Origin: Schizophyllum amplum
Lineage: Eukaryota > Basidiomycota > Agaricomycetes > Agaricales > Schizophyllaceae
NCBI GenBank assembly: GCA_007026445.1
Contig: VDMD01000221.1
Coordinates: 1 to 30,618, forward strand
Direction of reading: 5' to 3'
DNA length: 30,618 nucleotides
The notes below the pieces were generated by a model. It saw only the letters and a program-made list of their open reading frames with translations, was not told the origin of the DNA and ran no database searches. The translations under genes were made by a program, and so were the position numbers. Below are positions 1 through 9,290 of the stretch, in pieces (within the stretch, counting starts at the first letter, position 1; every line of letters begins with the position of its first letter).

Positions 1-1065
1 GCAGAAATTGACGCAAACACCGTGCGCGGACGATAATGACGGTCGGGAACAAGATGTTTAATGATCGTCGCAGTCGGTCCGACGCGCCGAAGTTCAACTT
101 GTCCCCATCATCCATGTCCATCCCCCTCATCGCGCGCCTCCGCCGCCTCGGACAAAAGCCTGTCCGGTTCCCAAACTTCCTTGATCTCTATCTCGAACTC
201 TAGAACGCCGCCACCATCCTGGATCCGCTGGAATTCGCACAACAGTCACGCTGCGCCCGAAAACGCACGTCTCTACCCTCCGGAGGGCGACCGCGCTCTC
301 GCCAAGTGCCGCGATGGGTCGCGCGAATGCTTGTACGGCATGATCTCGCTTCATACCTCGGGTAAGTGGCGCCGATGGGCGAGATCTACGACCGGCCTTA
401 TCGTTCTGGGAGGTCTAGGATGTTTGACTGTCGAACTCGACGTCTTCACCGTCGAAAGTTGACATCCCCACTAAAAATATTCTTCACCGGAATTCGACGC
501 CGCAGGTGAAACTGAGTGAGTCTCTCGATGCTACACCTCTCTTCGCAACCTCCAGCGAGCGCTATGGCGCGATGAGCGTGGGTTTCATTATGTGGCGTTG
601 TTTTCCGTTCGCTCGTAACATGGGAATCTCGCCTTGGAAGACCGTTATTTCTCCCACGTGTTGCTTATGACATACGTGGGACACTGTCTACAAAGTTTAG
701 GACGCGTCCCCGCGCTCTACAATGCACAGTGCACCACCCCTTCCTGGTCGTCCTCCACCTCACCGCCCTCTCATTCCGCCCCCGCTCGACCCACCTGAAA
801 CGCCATTGACTCATTCAGGAGGTTCAAATACTCAGACGATCTCGCGCCGACCGCCGACGGCCGCATGCACACGCCATCGTGCATACTGCACCCCGTCTCG
901 AACTCGCCGAATCTTCCATCCCGCTGTCACCCATTTCCGCGCTCGCCGCTCGCTCGAATAGTCTATCGCTAGCTTACTCTGGTGCGAGTATCGCCGACGC
1001 GGAACGACGTGAGTCTGCGCTCACTCGCCAATGTTCGTTTTCATTTCCCCGCTCATGCACAGCGT

Positions 1066-1072
1066 CTTACAG
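1066..1072. repeat. Left target-site duplication CTTACAG
   Basis: CTTACAG lies immediately before the left inverted repeat and is repeated immediately after the right one. The empty sites in the other units read GACTTACAGAG. Confidence 0.9.
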
Positions 1073-1102
1073 TGGTGGCGGGCATCCGAAGGGTCCGAGG
1101 CG
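1073..1102 (+). repeat. Left terminal inverted repeat
   Basis: The first 19 bases match the right end perfectly when inverted. Similarity resumes as TCCGAGGCG after a short mismatch or indel (GGG here, GC at the other end). Confidence 0.92.
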
Positions 1103-1610
1103 ACACCTCGGTATCTGCGGCCCGCTCCTCTGACGTCATAATCGCTGCGAAATTCGTCTAGATATTTACAACTTCAGTTCGAGACCTCGGATGTTGCGAA
1201 ATGCAATGTAGTACGCCATCTGCTCGTGTGAGAGCATTTTTTAAAGACGAAAATACACAAACCACAGAGTTGGCAAGAAAAATAGGCCATAGCTCCTGCC
1301 AGAAAAATCCTGATTTTATGTGAATGCCTGACTGGGTGTAAACCGAGTATAGAGCGCTTCTCCCAAAATCTCAGGACATGTAGAGCGCAATACGGGAAGT
1401 AGACGAAGCTGCACGACCCGCCCCGGATATGCTTCCCAAAAGGGAATGTTGACGGTCACATGACGCGGCGTCTCGACGCGCGTTGTCCTGTCGGAGCGAC
1501 TACCGCGTTGACTACCGCGTACTCACTCCCAGCAGACCATATACTGGTACGTGGATATAGCACAAGTAGTCTAGAGACAACTAAACAACATTTACAACAC
1601 TAGATAAGCC
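1103..1610 (+). promoter_or_regulatory. Transposon leader region
   Basis: There is no convincing coding sequence here. A CATATACTGG stretch near 1537 and GGATATAGC near 1554 could serve as a TATA element about 60-75 bp before the ATG. A palindromic TGACGTCA occurs near 1131. Assignment of transcription signals is tentative. Confidence 0.4.
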
Positions 1611-4596
1611 ATGGGATTAAAGAAGGGGGCCCGAAAATCAACCACGGCACGTTCAAAAAGCGGCGCTGCAGCCCGCTGGGGTCCAAACCTCGACAAGGAG
1701 AATATATCACCACTACAGCAGAAGCTAGAACAAGCTGAAGAGCGAGTGAAGCGCCAGAATACCGAGTTAACGAAGTACAAACGTGAACACGAAAGATTGC
1801 GTAAGGATTTGAAGAACTCGGCTGCGCGCGACAAACGGCACTACAATGCTCAGCAGAGCTGGAAGAAGCGGGAGCTGGAGATGGGCATCCACGCACGTGA
1901 AGCAGAGAGTGCTGCTGAACGGCGTATCAGAGCCCTCCTTCTAGCAGATGCAACGACACTCACCACTTTTACGACAAAGCTTCGGCACGCAGATGCAAAG
2001 CTCCAGGCCGCCTTGACCGACCAGACGAAGCTATTCAACATGTCAGCGAAGGACCGTCGTGCCGTGCGCGCCATATCGCGCACGGTTCGCAACCTCAACG
2101 CGAAGGTTAGGCGTGCCGTAAAGACTCGGCAGCGCCTCAAGGAAAAGCAAGGCGGAGGCCCTGTTGCAACATTCAAGGTCAAGAACAAGTGGCACATGTA
2201 CAGTCGAGAGATACGTACATTGGTCCGCCAGCTCGTTGCTGGGGGCTGCAGCCTGAACAAGGTCGGCGGCGTGCTGCGTCAAGTCGCAGGAGTCTTTGGA
2301 GTTCACCTGAGCCGTGTTATCAGCCGTCGCACTGCGGCCAGAATGGTACTGGAGGGCCTCATATTTTCTCGTACCCAGCAGGGATGGGAGCTACAGAACG
2401 CGCCCGGTTAGTCTGACATGTCGTGACAGAGAAGAGGCATCACTTACATTCTCGGCAGACATCACGATGAGCGGGGACAGCACATCCCGTCGAAATATCA
2501 ACTACCAGTCACATCACATCACCTACAAAGTACTCGAGCGGCAGGCAGACGGTACCGTACGCATGTCCGACCTTCCAAAGACAAGCTTCCATGGCATCCG
2601 ATCCACCGTCGACCACACTGCAGGCATGTCCTTCGACTCCTGGCATCGTACATGGATGGAATCGGCCGACATCTACAATGATTCACCGATGTTCGCTCGA
2701 ATGGGAGGGAAGAAACTTACGCCACGGCACATCATGCACTACCTTCGGGGGATGTGCAGCGACCATGCCTCTGCAGAGAAGGCAACAGCGGACGCTATTC
2801 GGGATGCCAAGCGCAAGGATACATTGCAGGAGATGGGCGAAGAAGCTCGCGACGAGATGTCAGCTGAGGACTTCGAGGCATTGGTCGGTGACTGGAGTGC
2901 GGAGAAGATACGGGTGGCGGGCGGCGCAGACGCATGGAATGCCCTTACGAAGGAAGAACAAGCGATACGTGACCTGGTCACCATCGAGGCCGTGATACAG
3001 AGCCTTGGCCAGAAGGAGGTTGACAAGCTACCCGAGGCGGAGCGTCGTCTGTTGATGTTGTTCGTCTGGACCGGGTGCTGCATGCACAAGGACCAGAACT
3101 CCTTCAAGGGAGGCAACACGGCGATGATGGCGACTTGGGCAGAGCTCGGCTTGACGCCTCCCATCCCGCTCGCGAACAAGGCGAACGCTGAGGCGGTTCG
3201 CAAAGCCGTCGCACCGGAGACTGGCTCCCGACCCCTCACGGATGATGAAGTTTCCGCCCTCGAATCATCTACGCGAGGTGCCGTGAAGACGACAGCTTTG
3301 GCTGGGATGGTGTTCAACAACCACCTTGACAAGCGAGGCCAAGGAGACACGCACCTCATCATCATGGGGCACGAGCTCGAGACGCTCATGCGCCGGTTCC
3401 CGCAAACCAGCAACACACGTTTCGGGTCCCACGGCGAGGCCGCCAGCGAGCTAATCACGAACCTGCCCGAGTACATCAAGTTCCTCGAGCATGTCAAGAT
3501 GAAAAAGGATTCCGCGACCTGGACGAACGTTGAGCTCAATGTATATAACGCCCTGCACGACAATGCAACACTCACCGAGCTCGCCGTCCTCGCCCTCTAC
3601 ATGCAGCTGATCAGCCACCCGTATATGCGGCACGTTCGCACGCCCGAGTCCGTTGCGCTGAACGCCATCGACCTTGGTCCCTTGCATGCGGATATCTGCG
3701 CACATTGTCAGCATCTAATCGACCAACCAGACATTATTCTTGACTTTGGGGCAGACAGCTATTTGGATGCGACGTTCGACGGCCAGGAGTTCGAGCGGCC
3801 CGAGGTCGTCAACGCTATCCAACGGCTGGTGGAGGACGGGCGGCTCCCGCATCTGCGCGAGATGTTCGTCAGCTTCATGAGGGGTGCGCAGGTGACGTGG
3901 CTTCGGTTCTCGTCCGAGTACGCACCCGGTGGCATTATCGATGGCCTCTCCGCAGACGAACACTCGCACGTCTTCCTAAACGCGACCAACGACCGCAATG
4001 AGGGCGCTCTGGGGTCGTGGTGTGTATGGGCTCGTGCACATCCGACTTCGACGATGCACGCGCACAACTCGTTGGCCATGTTCATGCGAAACCGCACGCA
4101 GCAGTTTATCGAAGACTTCTGCAACGAAGACGACGATGTTTGGGCTATGCGAGCGGCGCGCAAATACGACGCGTCTGGCGTTGAGAAGGCCCGACGTGCA
4201 GAACAGGCCGAGTTCGAGCTGAGGATGGTCGAGATGAAGAAGGAACGCCAGGCGGTGCGGGTGGCGAAGAAGAATGCGATGTTTGCTGAACTTGCCGGAG
4301 TTCGAATTATCCTTTCGGGGAGCGAAATCAATAACCTCACCGGCAAGAAGATGGACGAGCAGTACCGGAAGCTTCGCACGATATGGGGGTCTAGACTGCC
4401 GGCGACGAAGGGATTCACAGGCCTGAAGGTTGCTGAAAGGAAGCTTGCTTTGAAAGCCGTGATTCAGCAGCATCTTGCCCTGAAGGCAAAGGGAGAGGTG
4501 GAGATGGAGCTTGTACCAGTATCGGCGGTCTCGGAGGTCATAGAGCTCACAGCAACGGCATGGGAGGAGGACGAGGACGAGGTACTAGGGGACTGA
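1611..4596 (+). CDS. Putative DDE-type transposase, 977 aa, one intron
   Basis: Two reading frames join across a 52-nt intron (2407-2458, donor GTTAGT, acceptor CGGCAG) that splits an Asp codon. The exons are 1611-2406 and 2459-4596, giving 977 residues. The start ATG has a good context (AAGCCATGG). Residues about 35-160 are charged and heptad-like, probably coiled coil. Residues about 200-260 look helical and may bind DNA. Asp272 in ITMSGDST, then GCCMHKDQN with Asp477, and Glu780 in TNDRNEGALGS are in the order expected of an RNase H-like DDE catalytic core; this assignment is inference. A charged helical C-terminus follows. From memory, similar hypothetical proteins are common in polypore genomes, but I cannot name the family. 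No internal stop or frameshift is seen, so it may be active. Confidence 0.85.
2407..2458 (+). other. Intron of the transposase gene
   Basis: The donor is GTTAGT, the acceptor CGGCAG and the length 52 nt. Splicing removes an in-frame TAG at 2409-2411 and restores a D-I-T-M-S-G-D junction that leads directly into the proposed first catalytic Asp. Confidence 0.82.
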
Positions 4597-4767
4597 TGCG
4601 CACTGATCAGCCGCTGATGGGCCGCCTGCGATGTATCTCACGGACGTGTCCGCTTGATGTTCTATAATTTTACGCACATGTTCGTCTACCTAATCGTACA
4701 TGTTTGCCTGGATACAATAGCCAGTCAGTGGCTGGGACATATTCCTACATGCCATCGCGCTTTTTTC

Positions 4768-4789
4768 CCGGTTACTATCAAGTAACCGG
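4768..4789. repeat. Subterminal palindrome inside the transposon right end
   Basis: CCGGTTACT and AGTAACCGG form perfect 9-bp arms around ATCA, about 40 bp inside the right end. I see no equivalent near the left end. It could be a transposase binding site or a transcript-end hairpin. Confidence 0.7.
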
Positions 4790-4802
4790 TCCCATCAGTG
4801 CG

Positions 4803-4831
4803 CGCCTCGGAGCTTCGGATGCCCGCCACCA
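4803..4831 (-). repeat. Right terminal inverted repeat
   Basis: This is the reverse complement of the left repeat: 19 perfect terminal bases followed by a similar inner segment of 10 bases. Confidence 0.92.
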
Positions 4832-4838
4832 CTTACAG
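4832..4838. repeat. Right target-site duplication CTTACAG
   Basis: This direct copy of the left duplication is followed by AGCGCAGGG, exactly as at the empty site of unit B. Confidence 0.9.
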
Positions 4839-5240
4839 AGCGCAGGGAACGCTAATTCTACCTGGACACTGCGGATATACGCGTCTCCGAGGTCCCCGAG
4901 AATCAATGTACCTGAAGAAAGCGCGAGCGCGGCGGTGAACGACGCGCTGGAGGCGCGTTCAACGGCCTCGCCTTGTTCAACAACAACGCGTTCCCGATGG
5001 GGAATGCGCTTACGTTGTTGTCTTCAACCTCCATCTCGATTTTCCTGGACCGCGCTCGCGGGGTTCTCGGCCGGCGACGCATCGAGCATCGATTCGGGTA
5101 CGTGATTTGGAATGTTCTGTGATCCCTGAGCTTACCTAGAACAGCGCAGAACGACTCGAACGCGAGTGGAAGGTTCAGGCTGCGGTGTCGTCTGGACATC
5201 ACCGCGGAATTTTAGCAAGATCCCTCGCACTTGCGTCGAC

Positions 5241-5320
5241 GACGGCGCGCTGCAGTTGGCGACGACGCGCTTCAGTTGGCGACGGCGCGCTCCAGTCGGC
5301 AACGGCGCGCTCCAGTCGGC
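5241..5320. repeat. Four 20-bp tandem repeats (unit A)
   Basis: There are four copies of a GACGGCGCGCTYCAGTYGGC-like 20-mer, with a few substitutions between copies. They lie about 170 bp before the TATA box of the following spliced region. Confidence 0.9.
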
Positions 5321-5492
5321 GACCCCAACAAAACGACCGCGCATTGAATGTCGGAAAACCAACCCCCTGAACGCAGGCGCGCCACTGAATCTTCCGCCCT
5401 TTCGTAAGTCGATCTTGGCCCCCGATTTTTCGGGAATTGTTCGGTCGCCGCTGACGCGCGTTTCAAGGAGGTTGGAAAGCTTGTTCGCGGAT

Positions 5493-5498
5493 TATAAG
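5493..5498 (+). promoter_or_regulatory. TATA box of plus-strand spliced region (unit A)
   Basis: TATAAG is followed by AGGCGGGGGACGTGGGGTG, then a pyrimidine-rich leader. The same arrangement recurs in units B and C although the upstream sequence has changed. Splice signals begin about 290 bp downstream, which supports a polymerase II promoter. Confidence 0.6.
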
Positions 5499-5639
5499 AG
5501 GCGGGGGACGTGGGGTGATTGAGGCAGCATCCGTGCTTTCTCCCCTCGTCGTCTCCCCCGCCTCGACTTGCCTCGCCGCCTTTACCTCGCCGTCACCGTC
5601 GCTCGCGATCATCGCCGTCGCCGTAGGCTCCTCCTCATC

Positions 5640-5772
5640 GCCTTCAACGCCCGACCGACGACATGCACGCCTTCAACGCCCGCCCGACCTACGACATGCA
5701 CGCCTTCAACGCCCGCCCTACGACATGGACGCCTTCAACGCCCGACCGACGACGTGGACGCCGTCGAACGCA
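5640..5772. repeat. About 30-bp tandem repeats, first exon (unit A)
   Basis: Variants of GACNTGNACGCCTTCAACGCCCG repeat about four to five times with spacing near 30 bp. Units B and C hold more copies. Confidence 0.8.
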
Positions 5773-6002
5773 GGCCGTCATACCGTGAGTTTGATTGCTG
5801 CCCTGGTCAACGTCTACTTACTTGTCCTCGTTTTTCAGCTCTCGATATGCTCGCCCTGCTCGTCGAGCTCGCCACGTCGGCGCGTTGTCTGCCACGGCCG
5901 TTGGCGCGTTGTCTGCCGCGGTCGCTGGCGCGTCCCTCGCCGATCACCGTGCGCCGCGTTGGCGCGTCCGTCGTCGATCATCGTGTGCCGCGTCGACGGG
6001 AA

Positions 6003-6120
6003 CGATGACCCGCGTTGACGGGAACGATGGCCTATGTTGGCGGGAACGAGGCCTATGTTGACGGGGACGACGGCCTATGTTGTCGAACGATGTCTTCGTT
6101 GACGGGGACGACGGCCTATG
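6003..6120. repeat. Short tandem repeats GGGAACGA-GGCCTATGTTG (unit A)
   Basis: About five imperfect copies of a 22-24 bp motif lie just before the second candidate intron. Unit B has fewer copies at 18430-18500. Confidence 0.75.
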
Positions 6121-7049
6121 TTGTTCTTTCTGCTTATACTACGGTGCGTCGCGAGTCTCCTACTTTCGCTCTTCAAGTTTCTGACTTTTCATTTCAGCGG
6201 TCTCCCGCGTCGGCGTCGTCTGCGGCGTTGAGCTTGATCTTCGTCGCCTTGAGTTTGATCTTCGTCGTCGTCGCCGCCGTGTTCGCAACGCGAGTCGTCT
6301 CCGCCTTGGTCGCAAGGCGATTTGTCCCCCTCGCATCGGTGTCCCCACCGCACGTCAACTTTGCAAGTATCTTCACTCGTCAAATCTTCCGGTGAGCTTG
6401 TCACGTTGCACTCGTCTTCGTCGTCGTGCTCACCCCCTTGCCGTTAGCTCACTATTGCGATGACGCGTTAGAGCTCTGCGTCTCGCGTCGCTCAACCTCT
6501 GCGTCTCGCGTCGCTCTACCTCTGCGTCTCGCGTCGCTCCACCCACCCCTGTCACTCCCAACACGGAGTCCCTCGACCTAGGACATCAAGCTATCAGTAC
6601 GTTGACTGCGTTGTACTATCAGTACGTTGTCTGCATTGTACTTTCTTCGGTCGTGCTGACTCCCTTGTTCTAGATTACATCTGCTTTCGCGAGGCGGACA
6701 TTCAGCGTCGCGTGGTTGGCAGTCTATCGCGGTCGTCTCTACCCTGTCACTCCCAACACGCAGTCCGCCGATTTAAGAGGTTAAGCTATCCGTACGTTGA
6801 CTGCATTATACTTTCTTTGACGGTCTTGCTGACTCTCGGATTCTAGTTCACCTTCTTATTTGCAATGATTGGGTCGGTGTCCACGAGCCCCTCCCCTGTC
6901 ACTCCCAACACACAGTTCGTCGATTGAAGTGTTCACCCCGTCGGTGAGTCAATTTGATTGTATTTCTTTTCCGTCGTACTAACTCATGTCATGTAGTACT
7001 GACTCGTCTCATCGACGCCGTCAAAGGTTACCGTGATGCGTCTTGACGG

Positions 7050-7495
7050 GGGCGCTATGCGCGCAACGGGGGCGACGTGTACACTACGGGGGCGCTGTGT
7101 TCGTCAACGGGTGCGCTATGTTCTCGATGGGGACGACTTGCTCGTCAACGGGTGCGACGTGTACGCTACGGGGGCGACTTGTACACTACGGGGGCGACTT
7201 GTACACTACGGGGGCGACTTGTTCCTCCACGGCGGCGACTTGTTCCTCGACGGGCGCGACGTGTTCGTCGACGGGGGCGTCGTGTTCGTCGGGGGCGGCA
7301 TGTTCTGGACAGAGATGCGACGCGTTCGTCGGGGGCGCTATGTGCTCAACGAGGGCGCTATGTGCTCTACGGGGGCGACGTGTACACTACGGGGGCGACT
7401 TGTTCCTCGACGGGTGCGACGTGTTCGTCGGGGGCGTCGTGTTCGTTGGGGGCGCAGTGTTCTCGGAGGGCGGCGTGTTCTGGACGGAGAGGCCT
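7050..7495. repeat. GGGGGCGAC minisatellite (unit A)
   Basis: About twenty imperfect copies of a roughly 20-bp motif occur, typified by GGGGGCGACTTGTACACTAC. All three forward frames stay open for 150 or more codons because the repeat lacks stops. That makes long open frames here weak evidence for protein. Confidence 0.85.
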
Positions 7496-7548
7496 TGACG
7501 CCAGGTATGTTATGATCATCGGCCCTGGTATGCTGACTGTCGCCGTAG

Positions 7549-8040
7549 GATCCGAGCTTGACTAGCCGGAGGGTACGGGCTTGACTATCCGGGGGCACGA
7601 ACTTGAACTTGACTAGCCGGGCTTCACTGGTAGCCGGCAGCACGACGTTGACCTTGCCGGTCGAGGGGCGAGTAGATACCGTGGATGGCAGTGCGTAGGA
7701 CGGTGGATGTCAGTATGTAGTACATGCATGTCAGTATGTAGTACATGCATGTCGGTATGTAGTACACGAATGGCAGTATATGTAGTACAATGGATCTGTT
7801 CTGCACATTAATCACTGAACGCGGCCGGCGCTCGCAAGCGGGAAGGGGACTCGCTACACCCCCACTGCAGGGACTCGCGCCGAGTCGGAGTCGCGCGACG
7901 TCACCGCGAAGGGGACTCTGGGAGACTCGCGAAGGTGACTCTTGCAGACTCGCGACGTGCGAAGGAGCAGGCAGGGATTTGTGAAGCGGTGTATTGCATG
8001 GTAGTCTACTACAACGCGAGTACTATACTACATTCTCTCA
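7549..8040. repeat. Mixed short repeats before the NPY1 fragment (unit A)
   Basis: No gene is seen. CTTGACTAGCCGG-like repeats run from about 7556 to 7620, and a 20-21 bp repeat with GTATGTAGTACATGCATGTC from about 7690 to 7790. GGGACTCGCG-type repeats run from about 7840 to 7960. Confidence 0.7.
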
Positions 8041-8330
8041 CTTACCAGTCTTTCGCCCTCGTCCGCGCCCTCGCCACCCTCGCCTTCGCCCTTGCCGTCC
8101 TCGCCCGCGCCCTCGTCGTCCTCGCCCTCGTCGTCCTCGCCCTCGCCCTCGCCCTCGCCGTCCTCGCCCTTGCCGCCCTCGCCCTCGCCGTCCTCGCCCT
8201 CGCCGTCCCCGCCCTCCGCCTTGCCGCCCGCGCCGTCTCCACACTCGCCCCCGCCTTCGCTCTTGCCTCCTTCGCCCTCGCCCTCGCCGTCTCCGCCCAG
8301 GCCGCGCTCTGCCTGCGCTCAGCGGTAATA
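8041..8330. repeat. GCC/CTC low-complexity tract (unit A)
   Basis: This is a 6- to 15-bp irregular repeat of CTCGCC and GTCCTC. On the minus strand one frame is rich in Gly and Glu and follows the NPY1-like fragment. That strand ends the tract with a strong donor, GTAAGT (8045 downward). Long open frames over it are composition effects. Confidence 0.85.
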
Positions 8331-8362
8331 ACGCCCGCGTGATCCGGCGTGTCCAGTTCGAG

Positions 8363-9067
8363 TTACGAACTGCCAGGGAGGGAGGAAGGGGATAAGGGGC
8401 GGAGGGAGGATGGAGGATGGAGGCGCGGCGAGCGACACCCGGGGCAAAACTTGTTCCGCGCGTTCCAGTGGTCCGTCTCCGCCGCGGTGAGCTGCTCCGG
8501 GGGCAGCGCGAGGTCGCCGACGTCCAGCGCGAAGTAGGGCGTGCCGTGCAATTTGGCGAGCGCGGTGGAGGGGTCGGTAAAGTCGGTGGAGGGGAGGGCG
8601 TTCCCGGACTGCGCGTCTGTCTCTTCGAGGCCGAGGAAGACGAGGGGCGGGCCGCGGTGGCGCGCGCCTTCGGTGTGGTGGTTGGCATCGGCGGCGGGGA
8701 TGAGGGCAGAGCCGTCTTGGGACTGGGCGAACCTGCGGGGTTCTCGTGAGGTTGAATCGAAGTGTAGGCGATCGGGACATACCATGGTCGATCGCCGATG
8801 AAGGGCTCTACGTCCGACGTGGAGAAGTATGCGAGCCTTATGTTGGACGGGGCGTCGCGAGGTGCGGAGACAAGCGGCTGACCCGACTTGAAGAGCACCC
8901 ATCGCGTGGAGGGAAGAGATGACGCGGCGTTCAGGAAGATCTGCGAGGGTCTCAACCATGATAGCCTATTGAGCGGTGAACCGCCGAAGAGGTTTATATG
9001 TCTGGAAATATTTAGTAACTGTTGCGATTTCCTGTTCTATTGGGCTCAGCACTCACGTCTCAGCCAT
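8363..9067 (-). pseudogene. NPY1: NADH pyrophosphatase (NPY1/NUDT12-like), N-terminal fragment, unit A
   Basis: Three minus-strand exons join in frame: 9067-9057, 9001-8783 and 8732-8363. They are separated by introns of 55 and 50 nt; the first has a TTACTAA branch motif. The product starts MAETHINLFGGSPLNRLSWL. Its middle includes LVFLGLEETD and NALPSTDF, and its third exon ends with HWNARNKFCPGCRSP, the first CxxC of the zinc ribbon typical of this family. Peroxisomal or cytosolic members hydrolyse NAD(H) to NMN(H) and AMP. The second CxxC and the catalytic Nudix box are absent. Sequence beyond the ribbon is low complexity, with a stop at 8363 after about 199 codons if unspliced. It cannot be an active Nudix enzyme. 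The symbol is by family resemblance. Confidence 0.8.
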
Positions 9068-9290
9068 CTTCAGCTGTCGGGGTAAACGTCTGAAGAGATA
9101 GGTCGCAATGGTGGTGGTTGAGAAAGAAATGCGTTACTAATTGCCCAATAATAATGCGGGGAACGATAAGCGCCGCCCGGCGCGGTATGACATAAGTTGC
9201 AACGCTTGGACACCTCGATATAGAAGGTATTGTTCGAATGTCAGTGTGACGCAGATTTACGAAATCTCTTGTCTCTTACGGTCATCTGAA
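9068..9290. promoter_or_regulatory. Shared intergenic region of the divergent fragments (unit A)
   Basis: These 223 bp separate the ATG codons of the NPY1-like and TCF25-like genes, so they probably keep the ancestral bidirectional promoter. No clear TATA box was found. Confidence 0.55.

Larger units (their letters stand above)
1073..4831 (+). mobile_element. Complete TIR DNA transposon, 3,759 bp
   Basis: The ends are inverted repeats: the left end begins TGGTGGCGGGCATCCGAAG and the right end is its reverse complement, with similarity over about 30 bp. CTTACAG flanks it directly on both sides. Units B and C have the same locus with a single CTTACAG and no insert, so the boundaries are defined by comparison and not only by motif. 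The element holds one gene encoding a probable DDE transposase, with about 540 bp of leader and 235 bp of trailer. A 7-bp duplication does not match the usual 8 bp of hAT elements, although one neighbouring base could have changed. I do not assign a superfamily. Confidence 0.92.
211..5220 (+). pseudogene. Unrecognised multi-exon gene remnant, interrupted by transposon (unit A)
   Basis: Several plus-strand pieces look like exons. One at about 211-361 reads NAATILDPLEFAQQ and ends at a GTAAGT donor (362). A Ser/Ala-rich piece ends at GTGAGT (1009). After the transposon, 4839-5097 contains FNGLALFNNNAFPMGN and ends at GTACGT (5098), with an acceptor at 5139. In the uninterrupted copies the second intron would end at CTTACAG, the site duplicated by the transposon. 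I could not build one continuous frame, and I do not recognise the protein. A diverged relative lies at 14590-15300. This is probably a decayed gene; exon limits are uncertain. Confidence 0.4.
5500..7560 (+). other. Putative spliced transcript with minisatellite exons (unit A)
   Basis: Seven candidate introns follow the TATA box: 5785-5838, 6144-6197, 6392-6447, 6622-6673, 6792-6846, 6944-6996 and 7505-7548. Each is 44-56 nt, with a GTGAGT, GTGCGT, GTACGT or GTATGT-like donor, a CTGAC, CTTAC or CTAAC branch-like motif and a YAG or TAG acceptor. The intervals between them consist largely of short tandem repeats, such as the CCTTCAACGCCCG, GGCCTATGTTG and GGGGGCGACTTGTACACTAC families. No long frame runs through predicted exon joins, and no protein family is recognised. 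It may be a non-coding RNA or a fast-changing low-complexity protein. The splice calls are by eye. Confidence 0.5.

Noticed and set aside
61..462. A 133-codon plus-strand frame repeated at 15970-16371
   Set aside because: It runs through a GTAAGT donor at 362 and is in a different frame from the LDPLEFAQ exon. The composition is poor, so it is a repeat shadow.
2739..3575. A 278-codon antisense frame inside the transposase
   Set aside because: It is a shadow of the GC-rich sense gene; no start context, splice logic or protein motif supports it.
1073..4831. Classification of the transposon as a hAT element
   Set aside because: The C-C-x-H-type segment is suggestive, but the target duplication is 7 bp and I see no clear hAT dimerisation region; left unassigned.
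7033..7565. Three overlapping plus-strand open frames of 150-162 codons
   Set aside because: All three frames are open together because the roughly 20-bp GGGGGCGAC repeat lacks stops; none shows protein-like composition.
8038..8955. A 305-codon minus-strand open frame
   Set aside because: Its first part is NPY1-like exon 2 and the rest runs through an intron, the wrong frame of exon 3 and the GCC/CTC repeat. The spliced model explains it better.
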